This document shows positions 36,859 to 47,939 of a DNA stretch of 64,000 bases, one piece after another (position 1 is the stretch's first letter; each line of letters begins with the position of its first letter). Source of the stretch: Apostichopus japonicus (Eukaryota > Echinodermata > Holothuroidea > Aspidochirotida > Stichopodidae); the NCBI RefSeq assembly GCF_037975245.1, contig NC_092577.1, positions 27,401,398 to 27,465,397 on the forward strand, given 5' to 3'. A program made the translations under genes and the position numbers. Under the pieces are notes generated by a model. That model saw only the letters and a program-made list of their open reading frames with translations. It was not told the origin of the DNA and made no database searches.

Positions 36859-38822
36859 TATTTTTCTTCTTCTTTTCTCCTCTTAGGCTGCCCGAATTTT
36901 CGGGACTTTTGCCCGAATTTCTTGTCCTCTGGAAATATATATATAAATATGCAGTAGCTTGCCCGAATCTTTTTCAAGTTTTTGCCCGACAATTCCATGA
37001 TTTTCTTTATTTAGCATCATGATGCCCGAATATTTCTGTGTAACACCACCGTAAGCGCAGTTCATCTGGGCTACCACGCTTTTTGCACGATCATTTTTTT
37101 TCTAACTATTTAATTGTATACCTGGACCAAGGGCGGCGGAACCGGGGGGGGGGCACAGGAGGCACGTGCCCCCCCCCCCCCACTTTTCCTCAGGTTAAAA
37201 ATGTGCCTTTTTTCTACATAAAAATTGAGGTGCCTCAAGTTAGCAAGAGGCCAGGGAACCAGAATGAACACTCGGGAAGGGCCGTTTCCGGCCATCTGAG
37301 GGGTTTGTAAAACCAAAAATTTTCTAGTGCGCTCCGCGCCAACCGATGGTGGCGCTCCGCTCAGATAGTCGTGCATACAACTTTGCAAATCTTGGCTAAG
37401 CCCGTGACTTTTAATGAATTTCTTTGGGTCAAACTCAAAGCTATTTCGAATGGAAAAAATTTGTTAAGATATTAACAAGAAAAAACTCTAATTCGGAAGA
37501 TTCCTACATTAGCAACTAGCATGATTTCACCTCATTTTGTCTCAAAAGAAAACTTGTTCCTTGTTTCCCAATTTGCGCATTGGATATTGCAGTGCTAGTA
37601 TGCATATTTTCCTTTAGGGGCGGGGGGGGGCGTTGATGGAGTGATGTGTATACACAAATAAGATAATACAATAAGAGTTATAAAGGGTACTAAATGTAAG
37701 GCTGCATCAGTCCAATTGAATTTCTGCAAAGTGCCCTTTGATGTCGGTGCCCCCCCCCCAAATTAAAAGTGCTTCCGCCGCCCTTGACCTGGACATCCCC
37801 AACATGAGTGTATATAAGAAACATTTTCTTTTTCATGGATGGAGGGGGGAGTGCCTACAAGCCTAGAAGTACAGTTTTATCATATTCTTTGTTATATTTT
37901 ATACTTTTTGGTGAGACAAATTGCAGTCTCACCCGACACAGCGACATTATCCCGCCTACGTGTCGTTGAACAATGTATGTTTTTCTGGAGGTAGCTGAGT
38001 ACTGTGTTAAAATAATAAATACGGTAACTAAATAGGAGCTTAAAAAATATACTGTCCCTTTTTTCCTCTTCAAAGTGATGTTACCATTTTTTCTTCTTCT
38101 AATTTACCAAATTTTTTGGGAAGTGTAAATTTCTAAAACGTGAGATTATAAAATAAAGAATGTTTAGATGCAACTTGCAAGGCCTCAGAAGTGCCGTTTC
38201 CGGCAATCTGAGAGGCATTGTGTGCCAAAAATTTTCTTGTACGCTACGCGCCAACCGATGGTGGCGCTCCGCTTAGATAGTGTCACGGGAACTTTCGGGC
38301 ACAAAAAGTTCTGCCCCCCCAAACTGAAATGGTCCCGTACGCCTATGGCATTATTTATTGAATTTAAAGAGATGCCTTTCTGCTTGGCCTAATCTTTTCA
38401 AGCATATTTGCACACTGTATGTTTGAGCTATTTAATGATCTTTCTTTTCTTGCTACCCCTTGCTACCCCGCCATGACTCATCCCGTGTTGTTTTCTTGCA
38501 GCGATGCCTCTATTTCCTTTTCACCTGTTTGTTGGGTCCAGTTATGGCTCTCTCATTCGGCATGCTGTTTGGTATCATGGACTTCCTGTTTATCTGGATG
38601 ATGAACCCTATCACTCGGATCGTTCATGTCCTGACGAGGTTTATCAGTGACGTCCACAGGCCTCTCATCCGTGTCTCTCTTGACCCAATCTTCGAATCCA
38701 TTGGTCAGACACTAAGAATAAGAAATTCGGGCAAATTCACAGAACGGAAATATAAGCTGGATGTAACTGGTATTAACTTCAATGGTGCAGGGGCAACAGT
38801 CCCCATGTTGGAGGATGCATAG
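34354..38822 (+). CDS. Caveolin family protein, tandem copy 2
   Basis: Exons 34354-34578, 35848-35940 and 38502-38822, phase-0 introns, GT/AG borders, 212 residues. The middle exon is 93 bp, exactly as in copy 1, so the two genes are tandem duplicates. The N-terminal 75 residues are polar with SGCCGAP and an acidic EIEDYYELKQ just before the core. The core starts VDFQATFRAP and continues FHWTKRCLYF, hairpin GPVMALSFGMLFGIMDF, IWMMNP, DPIFESIGQTLRIRNSG. The tail again carries FTERKYKLDVTGI. The start is the first ATG; a Kozak-like AAAATGG surrounds it. Intron 2 (2.56 kb) holds nested hAT elements. AATAAA at 39320-39325 is a candidate poly(A) signal about 500 bases after the stop. Confidence 0.92.
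35130..35415 (+). mobile_element. tRNA-headed SINE (class-II tRNA-like head)
   Basis: Head with an A-box-like GCTGAGTGGATAAAGGCG, a variable-arm-like segment, and a strong B box in GGGTTCAATCCCCGG. The body has GAGTTAAAATGTTGAATTGG, shared with the fragment at 24590. An ATT-repeat tail follows (35415-35560). It sits in intron 1 of caveolin copy 2. Confidence 0.75.
35415..35560. repeat. (ATT)n microsatellite at SINE tail
   Basis: TTATTATTATTA runs with GTT and AATT interruptions directly following the SINE body, so probably an expanded SINE tail. Confidence 0.9.
36766..36936. repeat. Long inverted repeat, 65-bp arms, AT spacer
   Basis: Arms begin ATTTCCAGAGGACAAGAAAT and end at GAGGAGAAAA, with one or two differences. 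The spacer is A-rich then (AT)n. When transcribed with the caveolin intron it would form a long hairpin. It is part of the 36718 hAT element. Confidence 0.93.
37128..37786 (+). mobile_element. hAT-type MITE, CAAGGGCGGCGG ends, nested
   Basis: 659 bp. The ends are CAAGGGCGGCGGAACCGG and ...TTCCGCCGCCCTTG, with a perfect target duplication ACCTGGAC (37120-37127, 37787-37794). It is inserted into the older 36718 element, so it is younger. The interior carries the shared hairpin core at 37336-37355. Further copies lie at 39663 (inverted) and 63369 (cut by the window end). Confidence 0.94.
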
Positions 38823-38829
38823 GTTGTTC

Positions 38830-39660
38830 ACCGGCTAAAGACAAGAGAGTTTGCTATGTTGGAGTTGTACAATAACTAAATAACTGTGTTGATTAATATA
38901 TAAATCATCTTGTATAGTGAGAGAGGTATATCCACGTTCGGCAATTGTTATTTTCTTGTTTTTGACCTCCGTCTATAGTTTCATTTAGAACACGTTTCCT
39001 GTGTGCAATTTATCTTCTAATACAACATGTATATTCTCATATCAGCTGGCTGTACATATCTGCAACATTTATGTTCGTGCAAAAACGCATAAGAAATAAT
39101 TGATAACTCGCACCCAATTATTTTCTGTTTCATATACGTTTTAATTTCATGGACGAATCATGCTAAATTGTACCATACAGCAAGTGTTCCCTTGCACTCC
39201 ACTTCCCTATATATGGTTGTCATAATAATACATCCATGTTATGGCGATGGAATTTCATTACGAGAATAAGACGAAATTTGCTCTCTAGTGAGAAGTTTAA
39301 TTGTTGAGAACTGTTGTCCAATAAACTATGACCACTACAGTTGAAGTCAAATTCACTTTCAAGAGAAACTGTTCCATGTCACTGCGATCTGATATTTTCC
39401 AAAGAAGAAGACTGTTTCAATGACGCATAATCCCGTGTCTGGTTTTGCTATACGATGCACCAGATTGCATTATCTTGGAAGTTGCGCTCAATACATTGCG
39501 TTAAATATAATTATAATAGTCCCGTTTAACTTGTTCATGTTGGGATATACCTATATCGTTGCCCCAGTTCCCCCGGCGTTGGAGTATATCCTCTCTTTCT
39601 TGCCTAATCCCTTGTCCATTTTGTCCTCGTCCGTCATACTGCTCCTCGCCCGTCCATCTC
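38830..39660. other. 3' flank of caveolin copy 2, no further feature
   Basis: Unique-looking DNA. Apart from the AATAAA at 39320-39325 nothing is recognised, and the short open frames have no family signature. Confidence 0.3.
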
Positions 39661-39662
39661 AC

Positions 39663-40197
39663 CAAGGGCGGCGGAAGCACTTTTAATCTGGGGGGGCACC
39701 GACATCAAAGGGCACTTTGCAGAAATTCGATTGTACTGATGCAGCCTTATATTTAGTAACAAGGAACACGTTTTTCTTTTGAGACAAGATGAGGTGAAAT
39801 CATGCTAGTTGCTAATGTAGGAATCTTCCGAATTAGAGTTTATTTCTTGTCAATATCTTAACAAATTATTTCCATTCGAAATAGCTTTGAGTTTGACCCA
39901 CAGAAATTCATTAAAAGTCAGGGGCGTAGCCAGGATTTGCAAAGTTGTATGCACGACTATCTGAGCGGAGCGCCACCATCAGTTGGCGCGGAGCGTACAA
40001 GAAAATTTTTGGTTTAACAAACCCCTCAGATGGCTGGAAAAGGCCCTTCCCGAGTGTACATTCTGGTTCCCTGGCCTCTTGCTAACTTGAGACACCTAAA
40101 TTTTTATGTAGAAAAAGGGCACAATTTTTACCCTGAGGAAAAGTGGGGGGGGGGGCAAGTGCCCCCTTTGCCCCCCCCCCCGGTTCCGCCGCCCTTG
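39663..40197 (-). mobile_element. hAT-type MITE, CAAGGGCGGCGG ends, inverted copy
   Basis: 535 bp in the opposite orientation to the 37128 copy. It has a perfect target duplication CATCTCAC (39655-39662, 40198-40205). The interior includes CAGGGGCGTAGCCAGGATTT, itself a hAT-like terminus, and the hairpin core at 39970-39989. Confidence 0.94.
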
Positions 40198-40234
40198 CAT
40201 CTCACCATTTCAGATCACTGAGAGTCCCTCATCT

Positions 40235-40912
40235 ATCTGATTGGACCTATATGGTGCTATCTGATTGGACCTATGGTGCTATCTTATTGGACCTATCGTG
40301 TTATCTGATTGGACCTATGGTGTTATCTGATTGGACCTATGGTGCTATCTGAGTGAAGTTTTCAGTTTATTTTATTTATTTCCAGTATAAATATCAATAT
40401 TTATAAAAAGGACATCAAAAATTCAAAAAGACTATTACGAAAATTGAAGATGAATTAGTAAAAACTTCATTTAAACATCAAATAAAAATATGAATATAAG
40501 TATAGAAAATTAAATATTTAAACACTTTTACTGAATATTAAAATCAAAACAAAGGTTTAACTTTGCCATTTTGAATACTTATAGCAGCTTGGTATACAAA
40601 TAAATTTTTGTAAGCACATATTCTGTATTTGGGAGTTATTGACTTGTTTCTTAGATTATAGTTAGTCGTTTTCTATAGAGATGTCAATTCATTGTGTAGT
40701 GAATGATTTTCATTTTTATAAATATTCGTACTTACTCTTATAAAATCATTTTTGGCAGTATCACTTACCTTCGCTATCAAAGTTTCAAAGTCAAGTTTAA
40801 ACATTTTGGCACAATATTTTAAAAAGGTTATAATTCTTTGCTTTTCTTTGGCCAGTAAGAACCTATGGTGCTATCTGATTGGACCAGTGGTGCTATCTGA
40901 TTGGACCTATGG
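40235..40912. repeat. 22-26-bp tandem array split by a LINE
   Basis: Units CTATCTGATTGGACCTATGG (five to six copies, 40235-40350) resume at 40862-40912 in the same phase and orientation after about 500 bp of unrelated DNA. The array pre-dates the insertion. Confidence 0.85.
40352..40860 (-). mobile_element. 5'-truncated LINE 3' fragment
   Basis: Read on the minus strand, it gives a decayed RT C-terminal frame (YNLRNKSITPKYR, then Y..A...QN), as in several non-LTR elements, with stops. An AT-rich 3' region follows, ending GGAAATAAATAAAATAAA. It inserted inside the tandem array. Confidence 0.6.
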
Positions 40913-41188
40913 TGCATTGGCCCGTGGCTTAACAGTTGAGATATGCACTAATTTGTCGTAAAACCAATTGCATATAATTTGGCGTATATTTACATGACTT
41001 GCAACTTAACATGTAATTTAACATGTAAGATTTCAATTTTAGTGGAATACAGGAAACTTTAATTTGCGTAAACGAGTTCTCGTCATAAGAGTGGTATAAA
41101 CTACAATAAAACATAGAATGGATTATTTCTGTAGCCGCTCTCATGTGAGTGACGTATCCCGTACGTATATCCGTTATAGGATCATTAT

Positions 41189-41380
41189 ACTGTTTAAGAA
41201 AAAGTCGCCCAGGAAAGAACCTGGGCACGAAAACCGAACTACTGAACGACTGATCCGCTTCTAACCCCAGTCCCCTTGCATCGGGACTGTGACTGTGTGA
41301 TCATCGTCAGGTGTGCATCACTATTCGCCTCGAAAGGGAACAAATACTACACATGATCTTAGCCAAAAGGCCGAGAAGCG
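41189..41380 (-). mobile_element. U2-snRNA-headed retroposon (SINE-like)
   Basis: On the minus strand the 5' 45 nt (41382 down to 41338) match the 5' end of animal U2 snRNA with two mismatches, including stem-loop I (CGGCCTTTTGGCTAAGATC) and the branch-point-pairing GTGTAGTA. After that, U2 stem IIa, the Sm site and stems III/IV are absent. The remaining 130 nt are foreign and hairpin-rich: CAGTCCC/GGGACTG near 41265-41287 and GCCCAGG/CCTGGGC at 41207-41226. ATCATTAT flanks both ends (41181-41188, 41381-41388), as expected of a retroposed copy. It could also be called a U2 pseudogene. Function unknown. Confidence 0.7.
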
Positions 41381-41477
41381 ATCATTATGTTATACTTACA
41401 TATAGGTCATAAAGTTACATATACTATATGATATATACTACGTGATATAATACTATGTGATATATACTACAGAAACC

Positions 41478-42583
41478 CAGGGCTTGACATAAGCTCAAAA
41501 AGGGCACGGCAAAAAGGCCATTGGTCATTTCCAATTGTGACGGCAAATGGAAAGGGCATGACGGCAAAAATTATTTTGTGTAAGAGCAATGACGGTATTT
41601 TTGGTCGCGCAATTCTAACGTCATTTTGGAGCAATAAAAGTGTCTAATCAGGCCATTTAATTATGAATAATGACACAAATACAAGGATAAAGCTATTTTT
41701 TCGCCGAGGCTCTAGACATTTCACGTTGTTTTTTCCGTTTGTTTCGTTCTCTTGATGGCATATAGTGAATCGGAAATGTCGAAAACTTTTAAACTCCACG
41801 TGGGTTGATATTCAGTAAAAAGCGCAGCGCAAAGCAACTTTTAACTTGAAAGTCTCCACCAGACGTAAATACAAATAACTATCACCCCTTCCGTATGTGG
41901 TATGTGCCGTATGACATGATACGTCACTACTTCCAACAACTAATTATCCACTCACATCGTTTTCTAAGTGGAGGTTACTATTTCTATGAAATTTAGGTGT
42001 TCTCATATTAACATTCCCGCCCAGTTTACAGCTGAGTACAGGACAATAAATCGACTAAAGTAAGTCAAAATTTCACGCGACAAAGTCAATGGGATTTTAC
42101 TGTGTGAATTCCCTCGCACACAGTTAACTCAAATGGAGAGGCCCAATTGACTTACTGGAAGTAAAACGAACGTCGAATAGCGAAATCCTTGCGAAGAAAG
42201 AATAAATAATGATCTAAACGACATTAATGTTTGTAATGTATGTATAACAGATTCAGGTGTCTGGCAAAACTCATGAAAAAGAAGGGCAAAAAACAAAACA
42301 AGAAGAATCAAGGTACTGCATTACGAAAGATGAATCAAACAAAATCTCCCCAGTATTTTGGGGTTACTCTATAGTGTAACTTAGTGTAATCAGGGAGTTG
42401 TTACGGAAAACCCCCTGGTGTAACACTCGCAATGCACAGGGCACTGATCAGACGGTAAAACGTAAAGGGCATGACGGCAAACTTTTGCCGTCGGCGAGGT
42501 GTATTTTTCAGGGGCACCCCGGCAAACAGCAAGGGCACGACGGCTTTTTGCCGTCGCGGTACCGTCGGTTATTTCGAGCCATG
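41478..42583. mobile_element. hAT-like non-autonomous element rich in GACGGCAAA motifs
   Basis: Ends CAGGGCTTGACATAAGC and, on the right read inward, CATGGCTCGAAATAACC form an imperfect TIR typical of hAT. Internal motifs GGGCATGACGGCAAA (41555, 42467) and TTTTTGCCGTCG cluster near both ends. No 8-bp duplication is visible and no transposase frame exists. Confidence 0.6.
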
Positions 42584-42603
42584 CAACCTATCTGTGTCAT
42601 ACA

Positions 42604-43430
42604 TTACAGTGATAACTTCTGCATTCACTGGTAATAACTTTCTTTTCATTATACAATTACGGTGTTAACACAGTCACAGAACTCTTGTCAATAAATAATG
42701 ATCACAATGAAAGAATGTCAACAACACAAAAGATAGTTATATGGACATAATATTGCAAGCAGTTTGGCATAAATAATACTATTAAAAATACTGACTAGAT
42801 TAATATAGCAGCTGATCCAGAAATAATCTGCTCTAGGCGCTTTACAAACCAAAGATGAAGAATGAAAAAATACATACAAATATACAACAATAACAAATTT
42901 ATCGAAATGTAAATTGAAAAGGCAAGTCTTACGTTGTCTTTCATATATAAGAGTCAACTAATGTGGACTGTTTTAGATAAATGGGTAGTGTGTTCCAGAG
43001 TTTCGGCGCCGATGAAGAGAAGGAATTATCCCCATAATGGGATTTTGTCATATATAAGTTGTCGCAGTCGATATGAATCGCCGAAACGCAAGTTGCGAGA
43101 AGGAGTATATCTGTAAATGAGATTACTGAGGTCAGTCGAGGCTGTACAATGAAGAGATCGATATGTCAAAAGCAAAATTTGAATATGATGCGTTTTCAGT
43201 TGGGCAGCCAATGAAGTTCTTTTGAGAATGACAGTGATGTGACTATGTCGTCTTAATCCAGTAATGAGCCTATAGCAGCAGAATTTTGAACGAGCTGAAG
43301 CATGCAAAGGAGAGGGAGCTTCCATAATCAAGGCTAGGAAATGAAGCAATGAACAAGCTGTGAGAGGACCGGTACGGGGAGGTATTTCTTAATTTTGGCT
43401 AGGTACTTTTAACATGAAAGTATGCTGATT
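42604..43430. repeat. Unclassified region, possibly a dispersed repeat
   Basis: Contains phrases such as GTAGTGTGTTCCAGAGTTT and GCAGCAGAATTTTGAACGAG that I associate loosely with dispersed repeats of marine invertebrates, plus a GGCGCTTTACAAA tail-like motif at about 42835. No gene is recognised. Confidence 0.25.
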
Positions 43431-43467
43431 TACAAACGTGATTAACGTGGGCGGACATAGACAAGTT

Positions 43468-43739
43468 CAGGCGCGTAGCGAGGAATTTGCCAAGGTAGGA
43501 GCGAAGCCTGTAGGCAAACTATCTAAGCGAAGCGCCACCATAGGTTTGCACGAAAGCGTACAAGAAAAGTTTGGCCGAAAATGCCCCCCAGTTCGCTGGA
43601 AATCACACTTCTCAGGCCTTGTAAGTAGCATCTAAGCATTTTCTATTTTGAAATTACGAGCGATACCATAAAGAAAATACCAAAAAAAAAATGCTCAAGA
43701 GGGGAGGGGGTCGTCCCCCCCCCCTTGGCTACGCGTCTG
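43468..43739 (-). mobile_element. hAT-type MITE, CAGGCGCGTAGC family, inverted
   Basis: Ends CAGGCGCGTAGCGAGG and GGCTACGCGTCTG. Flanks GACAAGTT and GATAAGTC form a decayed 8-bp target duplication with two changes. The core is in the opposite orientation to the 19922 copy. Confidence 0.85.
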
Positions 43740-44265
43740 GATAAGTCTAATACAATTCCAAGGTCGCGAACAGCTTAACACGGCTCAGTGAAAACTTGGG
43801 ATGCAAATTCAAAGGAATAAGTGATTCGAGATATTGTAACGTTTACTCAGACTTAGATTCCGGGGCGCCTAAATATTCCCTACTGAGGACTGGTGGTGGT
43901 GTGGAAACAAATGTGGCTTGGATGGTTGTGTGCTAGTAGCGACGAGCCTTGAATTTCGCTATTACATGCAGAGAATATAACACATAGATAAATGAGTAAA
44001 GAACGAACCCTGAGATTTCGTAATCTATTAACTATACAATCAGCCACAAAACATCGGCACGTAGCCCTCAAAATTAAATAGCAAAACATGTACTTAAACA
44101 AAAATGGTTACAAACGAGGTCTCAATACCGAAGTAGAGTCCTATAACGATACGCACAAACGTGTGTAAAAGACCATATAAATACGACTAAAATGATCGGG
44201 GCCAGGGCTACTAGAGAACCGAACGATTCAGAACGGGAGCGAAGATAGTATTGGCCAAGTCTTTT

Positions 44266-44397
44266 CAGGCGCGTAACCCAGGGGAGGGGGAGGGGCAGCC
44301 GCCCCCTTGAGCATATTTTTTTGTATGTTTCTTTTAAGCCAAAATTTTCTTGTACGGCGCTTCGCGCCAACGTATGGTGGCGCTACGCTTAGATATA
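44266..44397 (+). mobile_element. hAT-type MITE fragment, CAGGCGCG family
   Basis: CAGGCGCGTAACCCAG start, then internal deletion, then the hairpin core GCGCCAACGTATGGTGGCGC (44364-44383) and CTACGCTTAGATA. The right end is missing. Confidence 0.75.
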
Positions 44398-44424
44398 TGG
44401 AACGCAAAAAAGGGCAACCTTATT

Positions 44425-44815
44425 TCGTTGTCTAAACTAAGTTTGTTGCTGTCTAAACTAAAGTTGTTGCTGCTGTTTTTACCATGTTGTTGCCTAAACT
44501 TACGTTGTTGTCTAAACTTACGTTGTTGCCTAAACTTCCGTTGTTGTCTAAACTTTTGTTGTTGCCTAAACTTTTGTTGCTGCGTTAACTTACGTTGTTG
44601 CCTAAATTTCTGTTGTTGTATAAACTTTCGTTGTAGTCTAAACTTCCGTTGTTGTCTAAACTTCCGTTGCTGTCGAAACTGACGTTATTGTCTAAACCTT
44701 CGTTGCTGTCTAAACCTACGTTGCCGTCTAAAGTTGGTTCCGTTGTCTAATCTTACGTTGTTGTCTAAACCTACGTTGCCGTTTAAAGTTGGGTCCGTTG
44801 TCTAAACTTACGTTG
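44425..44815. repeat. 18-bp tandem repeat, about 20 copies
   Basis: Unit TTGTTGTCTAAACTTACG with C/T and GTT/GCC variants, starting right after the MITE fragment. The plus-strand Cys/Leu-rich frame is an artefact of an 18-bp unit. Confidence 0.92.
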
Positions 44816-45399
44816 ATGTCATCGGCGCTGTTCAACAATTGCTCAAGCACGTGATGTGAAATATAGCTTTTCGCTCGAAATTCAACTTGCGCTGCAAATG
44901 TTTACTATACGCACGTATACTAATTAATATTTACTGAGCCATTAGTCGACAGTCATGGCGAAAATCGACCAACTTAAGCATTATATTTTCTTGGGTTACA
45001 CGAACAAGAAGATTGCAGAGTATATTGGAAGCTCTGAAAGGACTGTAAAGAGTCGGAGGAAAGAATATAACCGTCGAAACAAAGATGTTCAAAGTGCAGT
45101 GAATGGTACGTCTGTCTAGAAGTAGTAGTACTATTTAGTAGTAGTACTTCTATCTAGCCTAGGTCGAGAAATATAATTAGGCTAGTAATATTGCCAGATA
45201 GGGTACATGACATACCGTATTACTACCAGGCATGTTATTATTAATAATGGTCGTCAGTCTAGCAAACTCGTCCCCTCGATATACAAACCCTGGCAGATTC
45301 ACCTCTCTAAATTCCAATCACATCGGCCCTTCACAAACTTCCTCCAAAGATCAAGGCCTAGAAACATTTAGCATGCTGCAATGTATTTCTTAGACTTGT

Positions 45400-45645
45400 A
45401 TTGTAAGTTGTAAGGCATATGTAGCAAGAGTAACCATTTTTTGGGGGGTGGGGGAGGGGGCACAACCACGCAGTCCGACTGAATCACACCTAGGGAGGAT
45501 GCCAAATGATGCAAACTGTTTCATTATTTTCACCTATATTTGTATTCTATTTTGCTGTATATAAATTACAACCTAACCTTTTAAAAAATGGGGTGGGGAT
45601 ACATGTACCAACCCCCCTTCACTCTGGCTACGGGCCTGTCGAAGA
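45400..45645. mobile_element. hAT MITE remnant
   Basis: G-rich GGGGGGTGGGGGAGGGGG block, and at 45620 the end CTCTGGCTACGGGCCTG (RC: CAGGCCCGTAGCC), close to the CAGGCGCGTAGC family terminus. The other end is unclear. Confidence 0.4.
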
Positions 45646-46004
45646 TAAACTGAAACTGTCCACATGCCAAAGGAATACGTTTAAATGTACATTAGTACTA
45701 GAAGGCTGGGCTTTATGTGGTTGACAGTCAGCTTGCCACCTCGCAAACTTGCCCTCCACTGTCAACAAACTCTCCCTTGAGTATAAGGTTAAAGTTGTGA
45801 TTAATTATTTTATATGTCCTAAAGGCGACACAGTCTGTTCAAAAGGTTAAGGGCGAAGTTCCAAATGTGGTAATACTTGTAGTCGTGCACTGCATGGTTA
45901 TTGAAGGGAAAGAAGTCACACTAGTACTTGAAATAAAGGAGACAGGGCTAGGGTGTGAGCAAGGAATAGACACCCTCCCTAATTGATCTTAAAATGAAAA
46001 ATGA

Positions 46005-46160
46005 TGATGTCACTGTCTTAAAATTTGCATACATCCCTTTCCTTATAGCTATCTTATTTGTCAATCTACAGTATTAGTCCAAACTGCACATTCTGTAGGA
46101 TATGGTAGTTTCCAGATGGCATAGAACTGAAGAAAAAAACAATTGTCAATTTCGTATACA
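46005..46160 (+). repeat. Left part of a direct repeat interrupted by a transposon
   Basis: AATGATGATGTC, CCCTTTCCTTATAGCTAT, TTTGTCAATCTAC and CTGCACATTCTGTAGGAT recur in the same order at 49160-49335. With the pieces at 49098-49160 and 49342-49400 this suggests a pre-existing tandem unit of about 243 bp, one copy of which was split by the 46161-49088 element. Confidence 0.85.
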
Positions 46161-46268
46161 ATATGGGCCAAAGCCAAACTTGGTCATCCTCAAATCCCAA
46201 AAGTAAAGTTATTTCTCTGGGAGAAATTTATTTTGGGCTCATGGCAGTACTAATTGACACTTAAGAAT

Positions 46269-46309
<41 letters not shown>

Positions 46310-46791
46310 GAAAATTTTCGTTATCAGTGACATAGAGGTCGTTGAAATCTAAAAAGATGCGCACTAGGTGCGAGGGACCGAATTTAGTCAAATTGACCTA
46401 GCTGAAAATGAGGCTGGTGAGGTAAATTTGGTTTTCTGTAATTTTGATGTTCATCTCTAGTGCAAATTATTCATTACAAAAGTTTTGATTTTTTTTTTGA
46501 ATAAAAATGAAGAAAAATAGGAAAACACGGTTCAAAATTCCTTCCCTCGCATTTTTTGACACAATTTTTTTTTGAGAGAGGAAATGGTACTGTATGCATA
46601 AAAATCTGCAAAGTATCAACTATCAGTGACTTGAACATCTGTAGTGATGAAAGAAACTGAACAAAAATATGAATGGTGCATTATGGGTAATCAACATTTT
46701 CGCGAGGGACGGAATTCAGTGCGAGGGACGGAATTCTGTTACAGTTTGGTGCTACACGTCTGTAGTCCTAATCTGTCGCAAACAGAAATAG

Positions 46792-47930
46792 TTGGCAGAA
46801 CATACGCGTAAATTTCAACGACACAACTATAGCAGAATTCGACAGCATGCTGAACTTGCAAAGTTGAAGAAAGCACTTCCAGGAACAAACAGTGCTATCA
46901 TCAAGTGGACTTCAGCGAGAACTATGCTAACACCCAAAATAATGAAATACAATCGGCATACTTTGGCCACGAGAATTTCACATTGTACACTGTTTGTGCA
47001 TGGTACGCTGAAGGTGAGGAAGTGAAGTGCAAAACCTACTGGGTCATCAGTGATTACATGTCACATAACAAGTTCTTGGGCTTGCACTTCAATAAAGCTA
47101 TCATTGAAAAGGTCCAACAGTTTGTTCCAAATCTGAATGAGGTTCACTGTTGGTCCGATGGCTGTGCTAGTCAATTTAAATCAAAATATTGCTTTAACTT
47201 CCTTGCCACCCAGTACCCATGTGACATTCGTATAATATGGAGTTATTTAGAATCTCACCATGGGAAGGGCCCAGTAGATGGGGTGGGGGGAAAGATAAAA
47301 TCAATTATGTACAGTGAAGTCAAAGCAGGTAAAACTGTCATCACTAGTGCCAAGCAGTTTGCAGAATATGCCAACATAGAGTGAATGCAACAGATACATT
47401 CTATGCAGCTGCATATGGCATAACCATGTCTTCTATGCCAGACAAAGTACCTGAAGTACCAGGTACACGCAAGGTCCATTTTCTTGACCGTACATGCAGT
47501 AATGGTAAGAGCAAACTGACTTTCTTCCTACAGTGTCAGTTTTGTGAACCAGTTGAAGAGATGCTTAGGGAGCAGTTGTATGACTTTAATGATGGGGTTG
47601 AAAGTCGTGAGCCATGATCAGGAACCAGATCCTAATCTGAATAAAGTGGGAAACAGTGGTCAGGTTGAGGAGAATGAGGATCAAGATCAAATTGGTAGTC
47701 AGCTGGTTAACAATGATCAGTTACCATGGAAAGTGGGGGAGTGGGTGATAGTTGAATATGATGGTCAGTTGTGTCCAGGCGAGGTGGAACACATAATTGT
47801 CAGTAATTCACAGGTTAATGCCACGGCAGAAACAGGGAAGTATTGGAAGTGGATAGAGGCAAAAGACCTACTTTGGTATTCAGGGGATATGGTGAAAGGA
47901 AAGATAGCCCCTGTTCTCCCTGTATGCTGA
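46792..47930 (+). pseudogene. Uncharacterised DDE-like transposase, decayed
   Basis: Recognisable blocks in order: an acidic/aromatic DFSENY followed by NEIQSAYFG (about 46905), ISDYMSHNKF, WSDGCASQFKSKY, ESHHGKGPVDGVGGKIK (about 47255) and a C-terminal domain with GEWVIVEYDGQLCPGEVEHI and WKWIEAKDLLWYS (about 47735-47885). The DFxEN, SDGxxSQFK and HGKGxxDGxGG motifs are shared, as I recall, with an unnamed protein family in fish, cnidarian and echinoderm genomes. The D, D and E/D of these motifs are the likely catalytic acids, by inference. Reading frame changes at about three places, so this copy is dead. Confidence 0.65.
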
Positions 47931-47939
47931 ACCAGAGAC

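Larger units (their letters stand above)
36718..38347. mobile_element. hAT-type non-autonomous element, CATAGGCGTACG ends, containing a nested hAT
   Basis: TIRs are CATAGGCGTACGAGG and ...CGTACGCCTATG. A perfect 8-bp target duplication GCATTATT (36710-36717, 38348-38355) is present. It has no transposase frame. The right part carries the shared MITE core (GCGCCAACCGATGGTGGCGC at 38248). The element is 1630 bp, of which 659 bp is a later insertion, and the whole lies in intron 2 of caveolin copy 2. Confidence 0.92.

Noticed and set aside
41207-41382. Functional U2 snRNA gene
   Set aside because: Only the first 45 nt match; Sm site and stems III/IV are absent and target-site duplications indicate retroposition.
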